This document shows positions 43,240 through 52,285 of a stretch of DNA of 54,318 bases, in pieces. Numbering within the stretch: the stretch's first letter is position 1; every line of letters starts with the position of its first letter. The notes under the pieces were generated by a model. It saw only the letters and a list, made by a program, of their open reading frames with translations. It was not told the DNA's origin and made no database searches. The stretch comes from Lachnospiraceae bacterium (lineage in GTDB: Bacteria; Bacillota; Clostridia; Lachnospirales; Lachnospiraceae): NCBI GenBank assembly GCA_024698345.1, contig JAILRH010000037.1, positions 1 to 54,318 of the forward strand, in the 5' to 3' direction. A program made the position numbers and the translations under genes.

Positions 43240-43899
43240 TTGGCACGAATATTAGTGGTTGACGATGATGCTGCAATGTTGCAGCTGATAAAGAGAGTAC
43301 TTGAAAAAGATCAGCATTTAGTGTTTTTGGAATCAAAAGCTAAAGGAGTTTTGGAAAAGGACTTTACAAAGTTTGATCTGATTTTATTGGATGTTATGAT
43401 GCCTGACATGGATGGATTTGAAGTGTGCAGCGAGATTCGATCAAATGTAGACTGCCCGATTATATTTCTTACTGCAAAAACACAGGAAGCTGATATTGTG
43501 AGGGGGCTTGGACTGGGAGGCGATGACTATATTACAAAGCCTTTTGGGACAACAGAACTTCGCGCACGTGTTAATGCTCATTTACGTCGTGACAAGAGAG
43601 AAAAAAAATTTTCTGTATGTATATCAGGTGTAACTTTTCAGCTTAAAGCAAAAGAAGTTGCAGTGAATTCGGAAAAGTTACAACTTACAAAGAGCGAATA
43701 TGAAATATGTGAGTATCTTGCATTACATAAAGGACAGGTTTTTTCGCGAGAGCAAATATATGAGGCGGTTTTTGGACTCGATGGAGAGAGCGATGAATCA
43801 GTCATAGCAACACATGTAAAAAATATCCGAAGTAAAATGACGATGTTTGGAATATCTCCAATAGAAACAGTTTGGGGGGTAGGATACAAATGGGGGTAA
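43240..43899 (+). CDS. lanR: LanR, OmpR-type response regulator
   Basis: 219 residues: receiver domain (ARILVVDDDAAMLQL; phospho-Asp in LILLDVMMPDMDGFE; PIIFLTAKTQE; Lys in YITKPFG) and a winged-helix OmpR domain (LTKSEYEICEYLALHKGQVFSREQIYEAVFG ... VIATHVKNIRSKM). TTG 43240 gives the usual MARILVVDD start with GAGGTG six bases upstream; ATG 43234 is possible. Overlaps lanK by 10 bases. It probably binds the direct repeats before lanA1. Confidence 0.9.
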   Translation: MARILVVDDDAAMLQLIKRVLEKDQHLVFLESKAKGVLEKDFTKFDLILLDVMMPDMDGFEVCSEIRSNVDCPIIFLTAKTQEADIVRGLGLGGDDYITKPFGTTELRARVNAHLRRDKREKKFSVCISGVTFQLKAKEVAVNSEKLQLTKSEYEICEYLALHKGQVFSREQIYEAVFGLDGESDESVIATHVKNIRSKMTMFGISPIETVWGVGYKWG

Positions 43900-45239
43900 A
43901 AAGAATACGTGTTATTTTTTTGAATTATATTGTAATGATTTCTCTTGGAATTGCATTGGTATTTGCATTAAACTTAGGTGGTTATTTGATATGTGAACAA
44001 AAGGGAGTTATATTATCTGCTACAGACATAGAACATCAGGTATCAGAAATAGCCAAGGAAATAAAAAAATCCAATGTGATAGATGTTAAAGAAATCCCTT
44101 CATTTTGTGAATATGCAATTTTTTCTGAAAGCGGGGAATATCAATCTGGTTCATTAAATCAAGATAAAGCTCTGGAAATATGGGACAACTGTCTGAAAAA
44201 GAAGAGTGATGGGAAATATCATATAGAGGTTATAAAAAATGACAGCCAGGTATTGATATTGAGATATAGGATTACCGCTCAGTTTGAGAATGGAACGATT
44301 AGAAAAATTGTCCCAACCACGGATTTACCTTTGATTATTGTTGTGATGTTGGAGATAATAATTCTATTGATTGTAACGTCACATTGTTTTGGAAAGAATA
44401 TTGATAAAAAAATTGATAAATTATTGACAGTAACCCGTAGAATTGAGGAACAAGATTTAGACTTTCAAATTGAAAGTTGTGGTATTTACGAGGTTGACAG
44501 AGCGTTAGATGCATTGGAACATATGAAGAATGAGTTGAAAAAATCATTAGACAGACAATGGCAGGCAGATAAAATGCAGTGTGATCAGATCTCAGCACTT
44601 GCTCATGATATAAAAACGCCACTTACGATAATACGGGGGAATTCAGAACTATTGAGTGAAACATCACTGTCAGAGGAACAGAGAGAATGTGTGAAATATG
44701 TTGAAGCCAGCGTTAAACAGATACAAAATTACATAACGTCATTAATTGATATTTCAAAGATTAAGAACAACTATATGGTTAATAGACAAAGTGTTGCCAT
44801 AGACGAATTGTTGCAAACAATAAAAGTGCAGACGGAAGGTTTGTGTATAGTTAAAAAAATAAAATTGGATTGGCAGGAAAATTATTTAAAAAAACAGGCA
44901 ATATTGGATGGTGAGCAATTTGTAAGGGCGATTATGAATGTAATTTCAAATGCAGTAGAATATGCACCCGAGAAATCAAGTATATTATTTCAAGCATTTG
45001 AAGTTGAGGACAATTTGATAATAACTGTATGTGATCAGGGAAGTGGTTTTTCACCCGAAGTATTAAAACATGGAACAGAGCAATTTTATATGGATGAGGA
45101 GAGTCGAACATCCGGTTCTCATTATGGAATAGGTCTTTACTACACAAATCTTGTTGTTAATCAACATGGAGGGAATCTGTTGTTAGAAAATCTGTCAGCG
45201 AGCGGTGGAGCAAAAGTCACAATGAAATTTAATATATAA
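43890..45239 (+). CDS. lanK: LanK sensor histidine kinase
   Basis: 449 residues: N-terminal transmembrane helix (15-36), an extracellular sensor of about 120 residues, second helix (about 155-178), HAMP-like linker, DHp helix with QISALAHDIKTPLTIIRGN (phospho-His), and HATPase domain with NVISNAVEYAPEKS and DQGSGFSPE and YGIGLYYTNLVV. The layout is like NisK/SpaK, which sense the mature lantibiotic. ATG 43890 has AGGAT spaced properly. Confidence 0.9.
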   Translation: MGVKRIRVIFLNYIVMISLGIALVFALNLGGYLICEQKGVILSATDIEHQVSEIAKEIKKSNVIDVKEIPSFCEYAIFSESGEYQSGSLNQDKALEIWDNCLKKKSDGKYHIEVIKNDSQVLILRYRITAQFENGTIRKIVPTTDLPLIIVVMLEIIILLIVTSHCFGKNIDKKIDKLLTVTRRIEEQDLDFQIESCGIYEVDRALDALEHMKNELKKSLDRQWQADKMQCDQISALAHDIKTPLTIIRGNSELLSETSLSEEQRECVKYVEASVKQIQNYITSLIDISKIKNNYMVNRQSVAIDELLQTIKVQTEGLCIVKKIKLDWQENYLKKQAILDGEQFVRAIMNVISNAVEYAPEKSSILFQAFEVEDNLIITVCDQGSGFSPEVLKHGTEQFYMDEESRTSGSHYGIGLYYTNLVVNQHGGNLLLENLSASGGAKVTMKFNI

Positions 45240-45241
45240 AA

Positions 45242-45273
45242 AGCAAAAGGGCGATTAAAATCGTCCTTTTGCT
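45242..45273 (+). terminator. Hairpin after lanK
   Basis: AGCAAAAGGGCGAT (45242-45255) pairs with ATCGTCCTTTTGCT (45260-45273; one G-U). The following bases GCGTTTATG are only moderately U-rich, so it could be a partial terminator separating lanK from lanA1. Confidence 0.65.
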
Positions 45274-45282
45274 GCGTTTATG

Positions 45283-45314
45283 GAAAAAATTACCGAAAAT
45301 CTAGAAAAAATTAC
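45283..45314 (+). promoter_or_regulatory. LanR-type direct repeat operator upstream of lanA1
   Basis: GAAAAAATTAC occurs at 45283-45293 and exactly again at 45304-45314. The 21-bp distance is two helical turns, as expected for a dimer of an OmpR-type regulator. It lies about 120 bases upstream of lanA1. Confidence 0.68.
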
Positions 45315-45432
45315 ATGAAAAAAAAGAGCTTCAATTTTTGTGATAATTTTTATTTGTTGCTACATAACAAAAGAAGAATTGCAATTAAGAAACTGTTATT
45401 AGTGATTAGTGTATGAAAGGAGGAAAAGTAAA

Positions 45433-45615
45433 ATGCCAAAATTTGATGATTTTGATTTAGATGTTAAATCAACAGCAAGTAAATCAGGAGATGTAAATGC
45501 TAAAGTTACAAGCTATTCATTATGCACACCTGGAACTTGTAATTCAAAATGTAAACCAACTGCATGGTTGTGTTCAGATGTATGTATTACAAAAACGTGT
45601 CTTACATGCGTATAA
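45433..45615 (+). CDS. lanA: Class I lanthipeptide precursor LanA1 (nisin-like)
   Basis: 60 residues. The leader (1-24) has FDLDV at 7-11, the counterpart of the FNLD box bound by LanB, and ends NAK; the core would start VTSYSLCTPGTC. Nisin has ASPR before ITSISLCTPGC, so Ser/Thr and Cys for rings A and B (lipid II binding) are conserved, with one extra Thr in ring B. The rest has five more Cys (seven in total) and ends CLTCV. Cleavage after Lys24 is inferred. AAAGGAGG precedes ATG 45433. Confidence 0.92.
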   Translation: MPKFDDFDLDVKSTASKSGDVNAKVTSYSLCTPGTCNSKCKPTAWLCSDVCITKTCLTCV

Positions 45616-45656
45616 TAATGCATTTATATAAATATGATGGAAGGAGATAATGAAAA

Positions 45657-45854
45657 ATGCCAAAATTTGATGATTTTGATTTAGATGTTAAATCAACAAA
45701 GGTTAGCGCTTCAAAGGATAAAAATGCAAAAATTTTAAGCGTTTCACTTTGCACACCTGGTACATGTTGGCAGACATGTGGCGGACAGTCAACTTTAATT
45801 TCAAATTGTTGTCTTGGTAGTGTTGCTTGTTCTTTAAATAGTAGCTGCAGATAG
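45657..45854 (+). CDS. lanA: Class I lanthipeptide precursor LanA2 (nisin-like)
   Basis: 65 residues. The first 14 (MPKFDDFDLDVKST) equal those of LanA1, so both use the same leader recognition. The leader again ends in NAK (residues 27-29), followed by a core beginning ILSVSLCTPGTC. The C-terminal part is unrelated to LanA1: it has a WQTCGG stretch, a vicinal NCC and ends SSCR, with seven Cys in the core. The two may be independent variants or halves of a two-peptide lantibiotic. AAGGAGAT precedes the start. Confidence 0.92.
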   Translation: MPKFDDFDLDVKSTKVSASKDKNAKILSVSLCTPGTCWQTCGGQSTLISNCCLGSVACSLNSSCR

Positions 45855-45881
45855 TTGATAATATCTAAAAACATATATATG

Positions 45882-45961
45882 AGAGGCTATTGTCCTTATT
45901 GATATAAATCTTCATATTATTGGGTGAGGTGATTATATTTTATGACAATAGTCTCTTTTTA
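45882..45961 (+). terminator. Long hairpin with U-run between lanA2 and lanB
   Basis: AGAGGCTATTGTC (45882-45894) pairs over 13 bases with GACAATAGTCTCT (45944-45956; one G-U), followed by TTTTTAAT. The 49-base loop is AT-rich. It is placed to attenuate read-through so that precursors are made in excess of the modification enzymes. Confidence 0.75.
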
Positions 45962-46014
45962 ATAAAACACAGTATTGATATTCGATTAGTCAAGATAAAA
46001 GGAAAGGATATAAG

Positions 46015-46047
46015 ATGTTTTGCATAGCATCTTACAGAGCAATATGA
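46015..46047 (+). CDS. Ten-codon mini-ORF overlapping the lanB start (ATGA)
   Basis: The best ribosome binding site in this leader, GGAAAGGA (46001-46008), is ideally spaced for ATG 46015, which encodes MFCIASYRAI and stops at TGA 46045-46047. The stop shares bases with ATG 46044 of lanB, which itself has a weak site. This suggests translational coupling. The alternative is that lanB starts at TTG 46020. Confidence 0.4.
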   Translation: MFCIASYRAI

Positions 46048-49000
46048 GAAATGAAAATAATCTATACCACAATATAGAAAAATATATGATAAGAGCACCG
46101 TTTTTTTCAGTTGAAGATTACAGGAGGTTTTTATCAGAAAATACAGAGAATGATAATATTGATAAATTTATTATTGAGTTGTGCAATAATGCTGTATTTC
46201 GAGAGGCAATACTGGCAGCAAGTGAAAATCTACACAGTAAAATAGACGATTATATATCCGGTAAGATGAGTGAAACAAAAAAGAGAAATGATTTTCGCCT
46301 GTCTATTTTGAAATATTATATTAGAATGAGCTCAAGAACAACTCCCTTCGGTTTATTTTCGTTTGTAGGAATGGGAGAGGTGGGAGAAAAGAATACTGAC
46401 AAAAAAATATGTTTAGGAAAGAACAATAAAAAAGCCAGACCGGATTTTGAATGGCTCATGAAGGTTGTTAAAGATTATGAAGAAAAATATCGTAAATACG
46501 TTCAATATATAACAAATGCAATTGTAACAGAAAAGGGAGACAGAATAAATCTGCCTTATAACACAGGGGGAACAGATGAAGAAATCAGTTTGAGAAATTC
46601 AAAACCGGTGCAGATACTGGTTGAATTGTGTAAGGGAGAATACAAGAGTTATGAAGAAATGATAGATGCATTAAAAAAAGAATACCCTACAGTTTCTGAT
46701 GAAAAAATAGAGGCTATTATTAAGGAACTTATCGAGAAGGAAGTAGTAATATCTAATTTACGCCCGTCACTTACAAGTGATGATCAGATGGTTTATGTAA
46801 TAAATCAGCTGAAGAATGTTAAGGCGGCAGAAAAAGAATTGGTCGAATTAGAAAAAATAAATAGTGATATTAATACATATAATCAGCTAATGATAGGTGA
46901 AGGGGAGAATTTGTTAGCCAAAATACTTCGCGAGATGAAAGACATGATGGAATCATCAAGTTATCTGCAAATTGATACTATGACTGAAATAGATAATAAC
47001 TCAATAAAAGGCATAGACGGTAAAGAGTTAAACGATTATGCAGATTTCTTTTTTGCTTTTTCTCAGAACAAAGAAAAGAAAAATAACATTTACGATGAAT
47101 ATAGGATAGATTTCATTGAAAAATATGGGGAAGACAGAGAAGTATTATTAACTGAAATGTTGGATAATGATTTTGGAGTTGGCGCACCATATTCATATAT
47201 GCACCCGACGGCATCCAGAGGCAGGATGGGAGTTCAAAATGAAGACGACGAAATGTGCTCAGAGTATTTTTTGAGAAAATTACAGGAATCCTGCAAAAAT
47301 AATGAACCAATAAATATTGAAGAGGATTTTGTTGAAAAGTTAATGGAGCATGAAAAAATACTTATAAAGGATTTGCCACTCTCTTTAGAACTTAATTTTA
47401 TGTGTAAAGAAAATGAGGGACAAATGCTCTATTACCTAGGACCAAATGTGGGCTCTACCGGCGCAGGAAAAACATTTGGACGTTTTACTCACATAGTACA
47501 AGATTACAGAGAATTATGCGATCAAATAGATGAGGAAGAGAATAAATTAATATATGATAATACAATTATTTGTGAATTATCATATATTCCTCAAAAAGTA
47601 AGATATGCCAACGTGACAAGAAATTATAACAATAGGGCATATGAAATGTCATTTTTCTATAGAGATATTAATTCAGAAAAACAATTTATTTCTATTGATG
47701 ATATATATGTCGGTATTGAAAATAACAGATTTTATCTGAAAAGCAGAAAACTAAATAAGAGAGTTATATTCAAGACAAATAACATGCTGAACATAATGGG
47801 AGATGCGAATATTATAAGATTCCTGAAAGAGATTGAGCAGGATGAATATGTAGAATGGAACGACTTTCCATGGAAAAGATTGTTCAAAAATCTCACATAT
47901 GTTCCGGAAATCAGATATAGAAATTTAATTCTTTCCACAGAAATGTGGAGAATGAAGAAGGAAGATATAGCTGAGAATAACAAATATGAGGACTTTGAAG
48001 AGGGATTAAGTAATTACATAAATAAATACAATGTACCTCAGTTTGTTTATGTTTCAGAGAGCGATAACAGATTATTGTTGGATTTGCAAAACCAGTGGTG
48101 TAGAAAAATACTATATAAAATAATAAAGACAGAAAAGAATATTATTCTAAATGCGGTTGAGAAAGGGAATGAATTAATAGAAGATAAAGGAGAAAAATTA
48201 CACAATTGTGAAATAGTAGTTCCGTATATCCGTAATAATTTCAATGATGAAAGCATAACGAATAGTGTTCAGGAGGTTAATGCCAGCGGAGTAAAAACAC
48301 AAAAAATACTCGATGTTGCAATGGACTACAGATATAAAATGTTAGGTAGCGATTGGTTTTATGTGAAAATATATGGAGTCGATGCGTGGCAGGAAAACAT
48401 AATAATATACTATATTTCTCAATTTGCCGATGTGTTATTGCAGGAAGGCATAATAGATAAATACTTTTTCATGAGGTACACAGATCCACAATTTCATATC
48501 AGATTGAGATTCCATGGAAAAGACATTTCAAATAATAGTGAGAAAATAATTAAATGGTTAAATCAAATGTTCGCAGAAAAAATAATTTCTCATTTTGAAA
48601 TTGGATGTTACGAAAGAGAAATAGAGAGATATGGCGGAGTGCATGGAATAGAGATTGCAGAAGACATCTTTTATATAGATAGCAGGGTGACAGAGAAGTT
48701 ACTTTTACTTATGAAGGACAAAGAAATATCTTTCGAAAAAGAACTTATAGGTGTAATCTCAGCTATTTTTTACATGAAGCAATTTGGATGGAGTTTTAGC
48801 AGGCAGTTGGAATGGTTAAACAGTTTTATTGGAAAAGACGACTATAAATCCGAGCATAAAAAGGTGCGTAAAGAATACGAGGAGATATGTAATGACAGAA
48901 ATGAATGGTATAGCCTTGTTCACAAAGATGGAGGAAAGGAGTTACATGATTTGTTTTCAGCCAGAGAGGGTTTTGTGAATAAGTATAGACAGGCTATACA

Positions 49001-49172
49001 GAAAAATAAGATTACAACATCGGAGGAAACCATTGTCGGAAGCTTAATTCACCTGTCATTTAATAGATTGTTTGGTATAGATAGAGAGTTTGAAAAGAAA
49101 ATAATGTCTTTAACAAGACATACTCTTTATTCTCTTAAGTATATAAAGCAGAAGGAGAATGCAATTGAGTAG
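46044..49172 (+). CDS. lanB: Lantibiotic dehydratase LanB
   Basis: About 1042 residues, full-length LanB. It dehydrates Ser/Thr of LanA1 and LanA2 by glutamylation from Glu-tRNA. The N-terminal glutamylation domain shows YMIRAPFFSVEDYRRF, YYIRMSSRTTPFGLFSFVG (conserved Arg and Thr) and later RPDFEWL; the C-terminal elimination domain (SpaB_C type, last 280 residues) shows WFYVKIYGVDAWQENII, FFMRYTDPQFHIRLRFHG, ERYGG and the terminal LSFNRLFGIDRE. ATG 46044 is preferred to TTG 46020; see the mini-ORF. It overlaps lanT by 14 bases. Confidence 0.95.
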   Translation: MRNENNLYHNIEKYMIRAPFFSVEDYRRFLSENTENDNIDKFIIELCNNAVFREAILAASENLHSKIDDYISGKMSETKKRNDFRLSILKYYIRMSSRTTPFGLFSFVGMGEVGEKNTDKKICLGKNNKKARPDFEWLMKVVKDYEEKYRKYVQYITNAIVTEKGDRINLPYNTGGTDEEISLRNSKPVQILVELCKGEYKSYEEMIDALKKEYPTVSDEKIEAIIKELIEKEVVISNLRPSLTSDDQMVYVINQLKNVKAAEKELVELEKINSDINTYNQLMIGEGENLLAKILREMKDMMESSSYLQIDTMTEIDNNSIKGIDGKELNDYADFFFAFSQNKEKKNNIYDEYRIDFIEKYGEDREVLLTEMLDNDFGVGAPYSYMHPTASRGRMGVQNEDDEMCSEYFLRKLQESCKNNEPINIEEDFVEKLMEHEKILIKDLPLSLELNFMCKENEGQMLYYLGPNVGSTGAGKTFGRFTHIVQDYRELCDQIDEEENKLIYDNTIICELSYIPQKVRYANVTRNYNNRAYEMSFFYRDINSEKQFISIDDIYVGIENNRFYLKSRKLNKRVIFKTNNMLNIMGDANIIRFLKEIEQDEYVEWNDFPWKRLFKNLTYVPEIRYRNLILSTEMWRMKKEDIAENNKYEDFEEGLSNYINKYNVPQFVYVSESDNRLLLDLQNQWCRKILYKIIKTEKNIILNAVEKGNELIEDKGEKLHNCEIVVPYIRNNFNDESITNSVQEVNASGVKTQKILDVAMDYRYKMLGSDWFYVKIYGVDAWQENIIIYYISQFADVLLQEGIIDKYFFMRYTDPQFHIRLRFHGKDISNNSEKIIKWLNQMFAEKIISHFEIGCYEREIERYGGVHGIEIAEDIFYIDSRVTEKLLLLMKDKEISFEKELIGVISAIFYMKQFGWSFSRQLEWLNSFIGKDDYKSEHKKVRKEYEEICNDRNEWYSLVHKDGGKELHDLFSAREGFVNKYRQAIQKNKITTSEETIVGSLIHLSFNRLFGIDREFEKKIMSLTRHTLYSLKYIKQKENAIE

Positions 49173-50937
49173 TAAGATGAAAAAGGTAATGAAGGATTTG
49201 GGATATTTCCCCGATACAATAAAGCTGATATGCAGATATGACAAAAAGCATTTTTTTATAGTCATAGTTTTATGTTTAATTATCGGAATAGTTCCATCTG
49301 TATCTTTACTTCTGTCGCAGCAAATGATTAATGGAATATCAGCAGGGAAAAATCTGACAATAGTATTTATATATTTGGTGTTTTATGTTTTAGTAAGTCT
49401 GTTGTCAGAATACTTGGGATGTTTTAAGAACTACACTGAAACCTATCTTCAAAATAATGTCAATTACGGTCTGAACTGTATGGTGATGGAAAAGTGTAAA
49501 AAATTATCTCTGATGGATTTTGAAAATTCTGTTACATATGATAAATTACAGAGAATTCAGAGTGAGATAAGTTTTAAGCCTTACCAGATGTTGCAGTTGA
49601 TATTGGGGATTATAAGTACAGCAGCTACTTTAATTTCCTCAATTACCATTTTGATATTATGGAAGCCGTGGTGTGCGGTATTTTTAATTATTATTCCTGT
49701 ATTGAGTTCATTATATTACATTAATCTTGGAAGGACAGAATTTGAATATAAACTTGAAAGAACTTCAAGTGGAAGAAGAAGTTGGTATATAAGCAGATTG
49801 TTAACGACAGATAGTTCCATAAAAGAGGTGAAAATCTTTAAATTATCAGATTACTTAATTGATGAGTATAAAAAGATTAATAAAAGATTTATCAAACAGG
49901 ATGTTGATTATACGAAAAAGCATTCGATATTTGATGTGATTCACGAGACTATTCTTCACTTTTGCAGTTGCATTGTAGTTGTTTTTGCAATTATATCAGC
50001 ATATAGCAAAGAGATAATGATAGGAAATGTTGTTACATATATCCGTTCCATAAGTATGGTTGAAAGTTGTTGCACATCTCTTTTAAGCAATATCTATTCC
50101 CTATACAGTAACAGTTTATACTTAAAAGAATTATTTGAATTCTTTGAACTCCCTGAAAGTGTGGAAGAGAAACGATGTGAAAGTAAAAAAATTGACTGCA
50201 TAGAAGAAATCAGTTTTAAAAATGTCGGCTTTAAATACAGACAGGGCAAAATCGCACTGCGCAATATTAATCTGAGTATGAAAAGGGGAGAAAAAATAGC
50301 TGTAGTGGGACTGAATGGAGCAGGTAAGACTACATTAATTAAACTATTGACATGCCTGTATCCAGTGCAGGATGGCGAAATACGGATTAATAATCAAAAT
50401 ATTTCTGATTTCTCCGCAACGGAAATCAGAAATAATATAAGTGTTTTGTTCCAGGATTATGTTAAATATGAAATGAGCCTGAGAAATAATGTGGGATTTG
50501 GCGATGTAAATAAAATAAATGATAATGATGAATTGAATAATGCCATAAGTCATGTGGGGCTTCAAGGCATGTTTCCTAACGGTTTAGATACTCAATTGGG
50601 ACTTTGGTTTAATGAAGGAATAGGTCTTTCCGGTGGTCAATGGCAGAGAATTGCCATAGCAAGGATGATGGTAAAGAAGAGTTCTGTGTATATTTTAGAT
50701 GAACCAAATGCAGCTCTTGATCCAATTGCATTTAATAAAATATTAAAAGAGTTTTTTGAATATGCAAAAGATGATTTGTGTATTTTTATTACACATAAAA
50801 TGTCGTCTGTTCATTATGCCGATAGGATAATATTAATGAAAGACGGCTACATTATTGGGGATGGAAATCATGAAGCATTGTACAGAGATAACGAGTATTA
50901 CAAAGAATTGTATGACAAGGAGATGAATAATAATTGA
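49159..50937 (+). CDS. lanT: Lanthipeptide exporter LanT (class I, no peptidase domain)
   Basis: 592 residues: six-helix ABC exporter domain (about 25-310) and ATPase domain (about 340-590) with GLNGAGKTT near 385, ISVLFQDYVKYEMSLRNNVGFG (Q loop), IGLSGGQWQRIAIARMM and VYILDEPNAALDP. There is no N-terminal C39 peptidase, as usual in class I systems, so it exports modified peptide with leader attached. Starts ATG 49159 and TTG 49165 are both possible; AAGGAG is better spaced for the TTG. It overlaps lanC by 4 bases. Confidence 0.94.
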   Translation: MQLSSKMKKVMKDLGYFPDTIKLICRYDKKHFFIVIVLCLIIGIVPSVSLLLSQQMINGISAGKNLTIVFIYLVFYVLVSLLSEYLGCFKNYTETYLQNNVNYGLNCMVMEKCKKLSLMDFENSVTYDKLQRIQSEISFKPYQMLQLILGIISTAATLISSITILILWKPWCAVFLIIIPVLSSLYYINLGRTEFEYKLERTSSGRRSWYISRLLTTDSSIKEVKIFKLSDYLIDEYKKINKRFIKQDVDYTKKHSIFDVIHETILHFCSCIVVVFAIISAYSKEIMIGNVVTYIRSISMVESCCTSLLSNIYSLYSNSLYLKELFEFFELPESVEEKRCESKKIDCIEEISFKNVGFKYRQGKIALRNINLSMKRGEKIAVVGLNGAGKTTLIKLLTCLYPVQDGEIRINNQNISDFSATEIRNNISVLFQDYVKYEMSLRNNVGFGDVNKINDNDELNNAISHVGLQGMFPNGLDTQLGLWFNEGIGLSGGQWQRIAIARMMVKKSSVYILDEPNAALDPIAFNKILKEFFEYAKDDLCIFITHKMSSVHYADRIILMKDGYIIGDGNHEALYRDNEYYKELYDKEMNNN

Positions 50938-52217
50938 GTGCTAAAATTGAAAAAATAAAAGAGATAGCTAACAGATTATCAGATTATAAATATGTATTGA
51001 AAATAGCAGATTCTCCTGATAACAGGCAGAATATGATGGGAGATTTTATATCAGTATATGGAGAGCCGACGCTTAGCCATGGGTTGCCTGCAATATGTAT
51101 GCTTTATTCAGAATTATACTATCAAAATCCGGATGAAGGATGGGATTTCAAAGCACATGAATATTTAAAAATGTTGCAGAAGAATATGGAAAACGGAGAG
51201 GTATCTGATTTATCCATGTTCAGCGGATATGCAGGTATTGGATTAACCGTAAATTGCCTGTCAAAAAATGGTGAGAGATATTCTAAATTGAAACAACATA
51301 TCAACAACATGATTCGTGATAATATGGATGATTATCTTAAAGAATTGTATGGAAGCGAATATAGCTTTATGAGGGATTATGACGTAATTTCCGGTCTTTC
51401 AGGAATACTATCATATACTATTTTGGAAAGCGATTTGGCTGATGTTAATAAAAGCATTGGGGAATACCTGGTATTCAGGTGCAAATCTATTCAGTATAAA
51501 AATATTAAAATACATGGTTTGTATATTCCGAAAGACAATCAATTCCTTGAACAGGATAGAGAAAACTATCCTGAAGGAAATTATAATTTGGGATTATCAC
51601 ATGGTATACCGGGAGTATTGATAGCATTGTGTATGCTAAAAAAACATAAGTATAAAATAGAATTTCTTGATGAAGCAATTGAATCATGTGCAACATTACT
51701 TTACAAATATATCAGTAAAGAAGAGAAACGTTGGATTGGATTTCTAAGTATGGAAGATTATTTGGAAGGAGAGGTTAATGATAGCAGAACGCGAGATGCA
51801 TGGTGCTACGGAAGTCCCGGTGTAAGTTATGCATTGTGCGTAGCCGGAAAGTTGTTGCAAAACGAAGAATATTGTAATTTGGCAATAGCAGTTATGAAAA
51901 ATATGATTGGTAATATAAAAGGTTTATTTTCACCATCGTTCTGTCATGGATACATTGGAGTTGCATATATATATTGGAGATTATATGAGATAACCGGTAT
52001 GAGTGATTTCAAAGAATATGCTGAAATATTGTCGGATAAGGTATGGGAGTTTTATAGTGAAGAACATCCATTTGGATTTGAAGATATTGAAGCTGAAAGT
52101 GTGACTCAGCAAGTAGGTTTGTTATCAGGAGTATCTGGAATAATGTTGCCATTATTGGCAATGGAAGGATATAGAAATACTAACTGGAGTAATGCATTTA
52201 TGCTTGGTGAATTGTAA
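50934..52217 (+). CDS. lanC: Lanthionine synthetase C family protein LanC
   Basis: 427 residues, the cyclase that adds Cys thiols to dehydrated residues. Zinc ligands are Cys291 (DAWCYGSPG), Cys337 and His338 (SFCHGYIG); His223 in LGLSHGIPG is the catalytic acid/base position. FSGYAGIGLTV, ISGLSGILSY and LLSGVSGIMLPLLAM are further alpha-barrel repeats of the family. The start is TTG 50934, overlapping the lanT stop (TTGA). It is the last gene of the cluster; no lanP or lanI follows. Confidence 0.96.
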   Translation: MSAKIEKIKEIANRLSDYKYVLKIADSPDNRQNMMGDFISVYGEPTLSHGLPAICMLYSELYYQNPDEGWDFKAHEYLKMLQKNMENGEVSDLSMFSGYAGIGLTVNCLSKNGERYSKLKQHINNMIRDNMDDYLKELYGSEYSFMRDYDVISGLSGILSYTILESDLADVNKSIGEYLVFRCKSIQYKNIKIHGLYIPKDNQFLEQDRENYPEGNYNLGLSHGIPGVLIALCMLKKHKYKIEFLDEAIESCATLLYKYISKEEKRWIGFLSMEDYLEGEVNDSRTRDAWCYGSPGVSYALCVAGKLLQNEEYCNLAIAVMKNMIGNIKGLFSPSFCHGYIGVAYIYWRLYEITGMSDFKEYAEILSDKVWEFYSEEHPFGFEDIEAESVTQQVGLLSGVSGIMLPLLAMEGYRNTNWSNAFMLGEL

Positions 52218-52285
52218 AATAACATTTGCGCTATTGAGAATTATTCTAAAATAGAGTAAGATTAATGGGTGTTATCAAAATAAAT

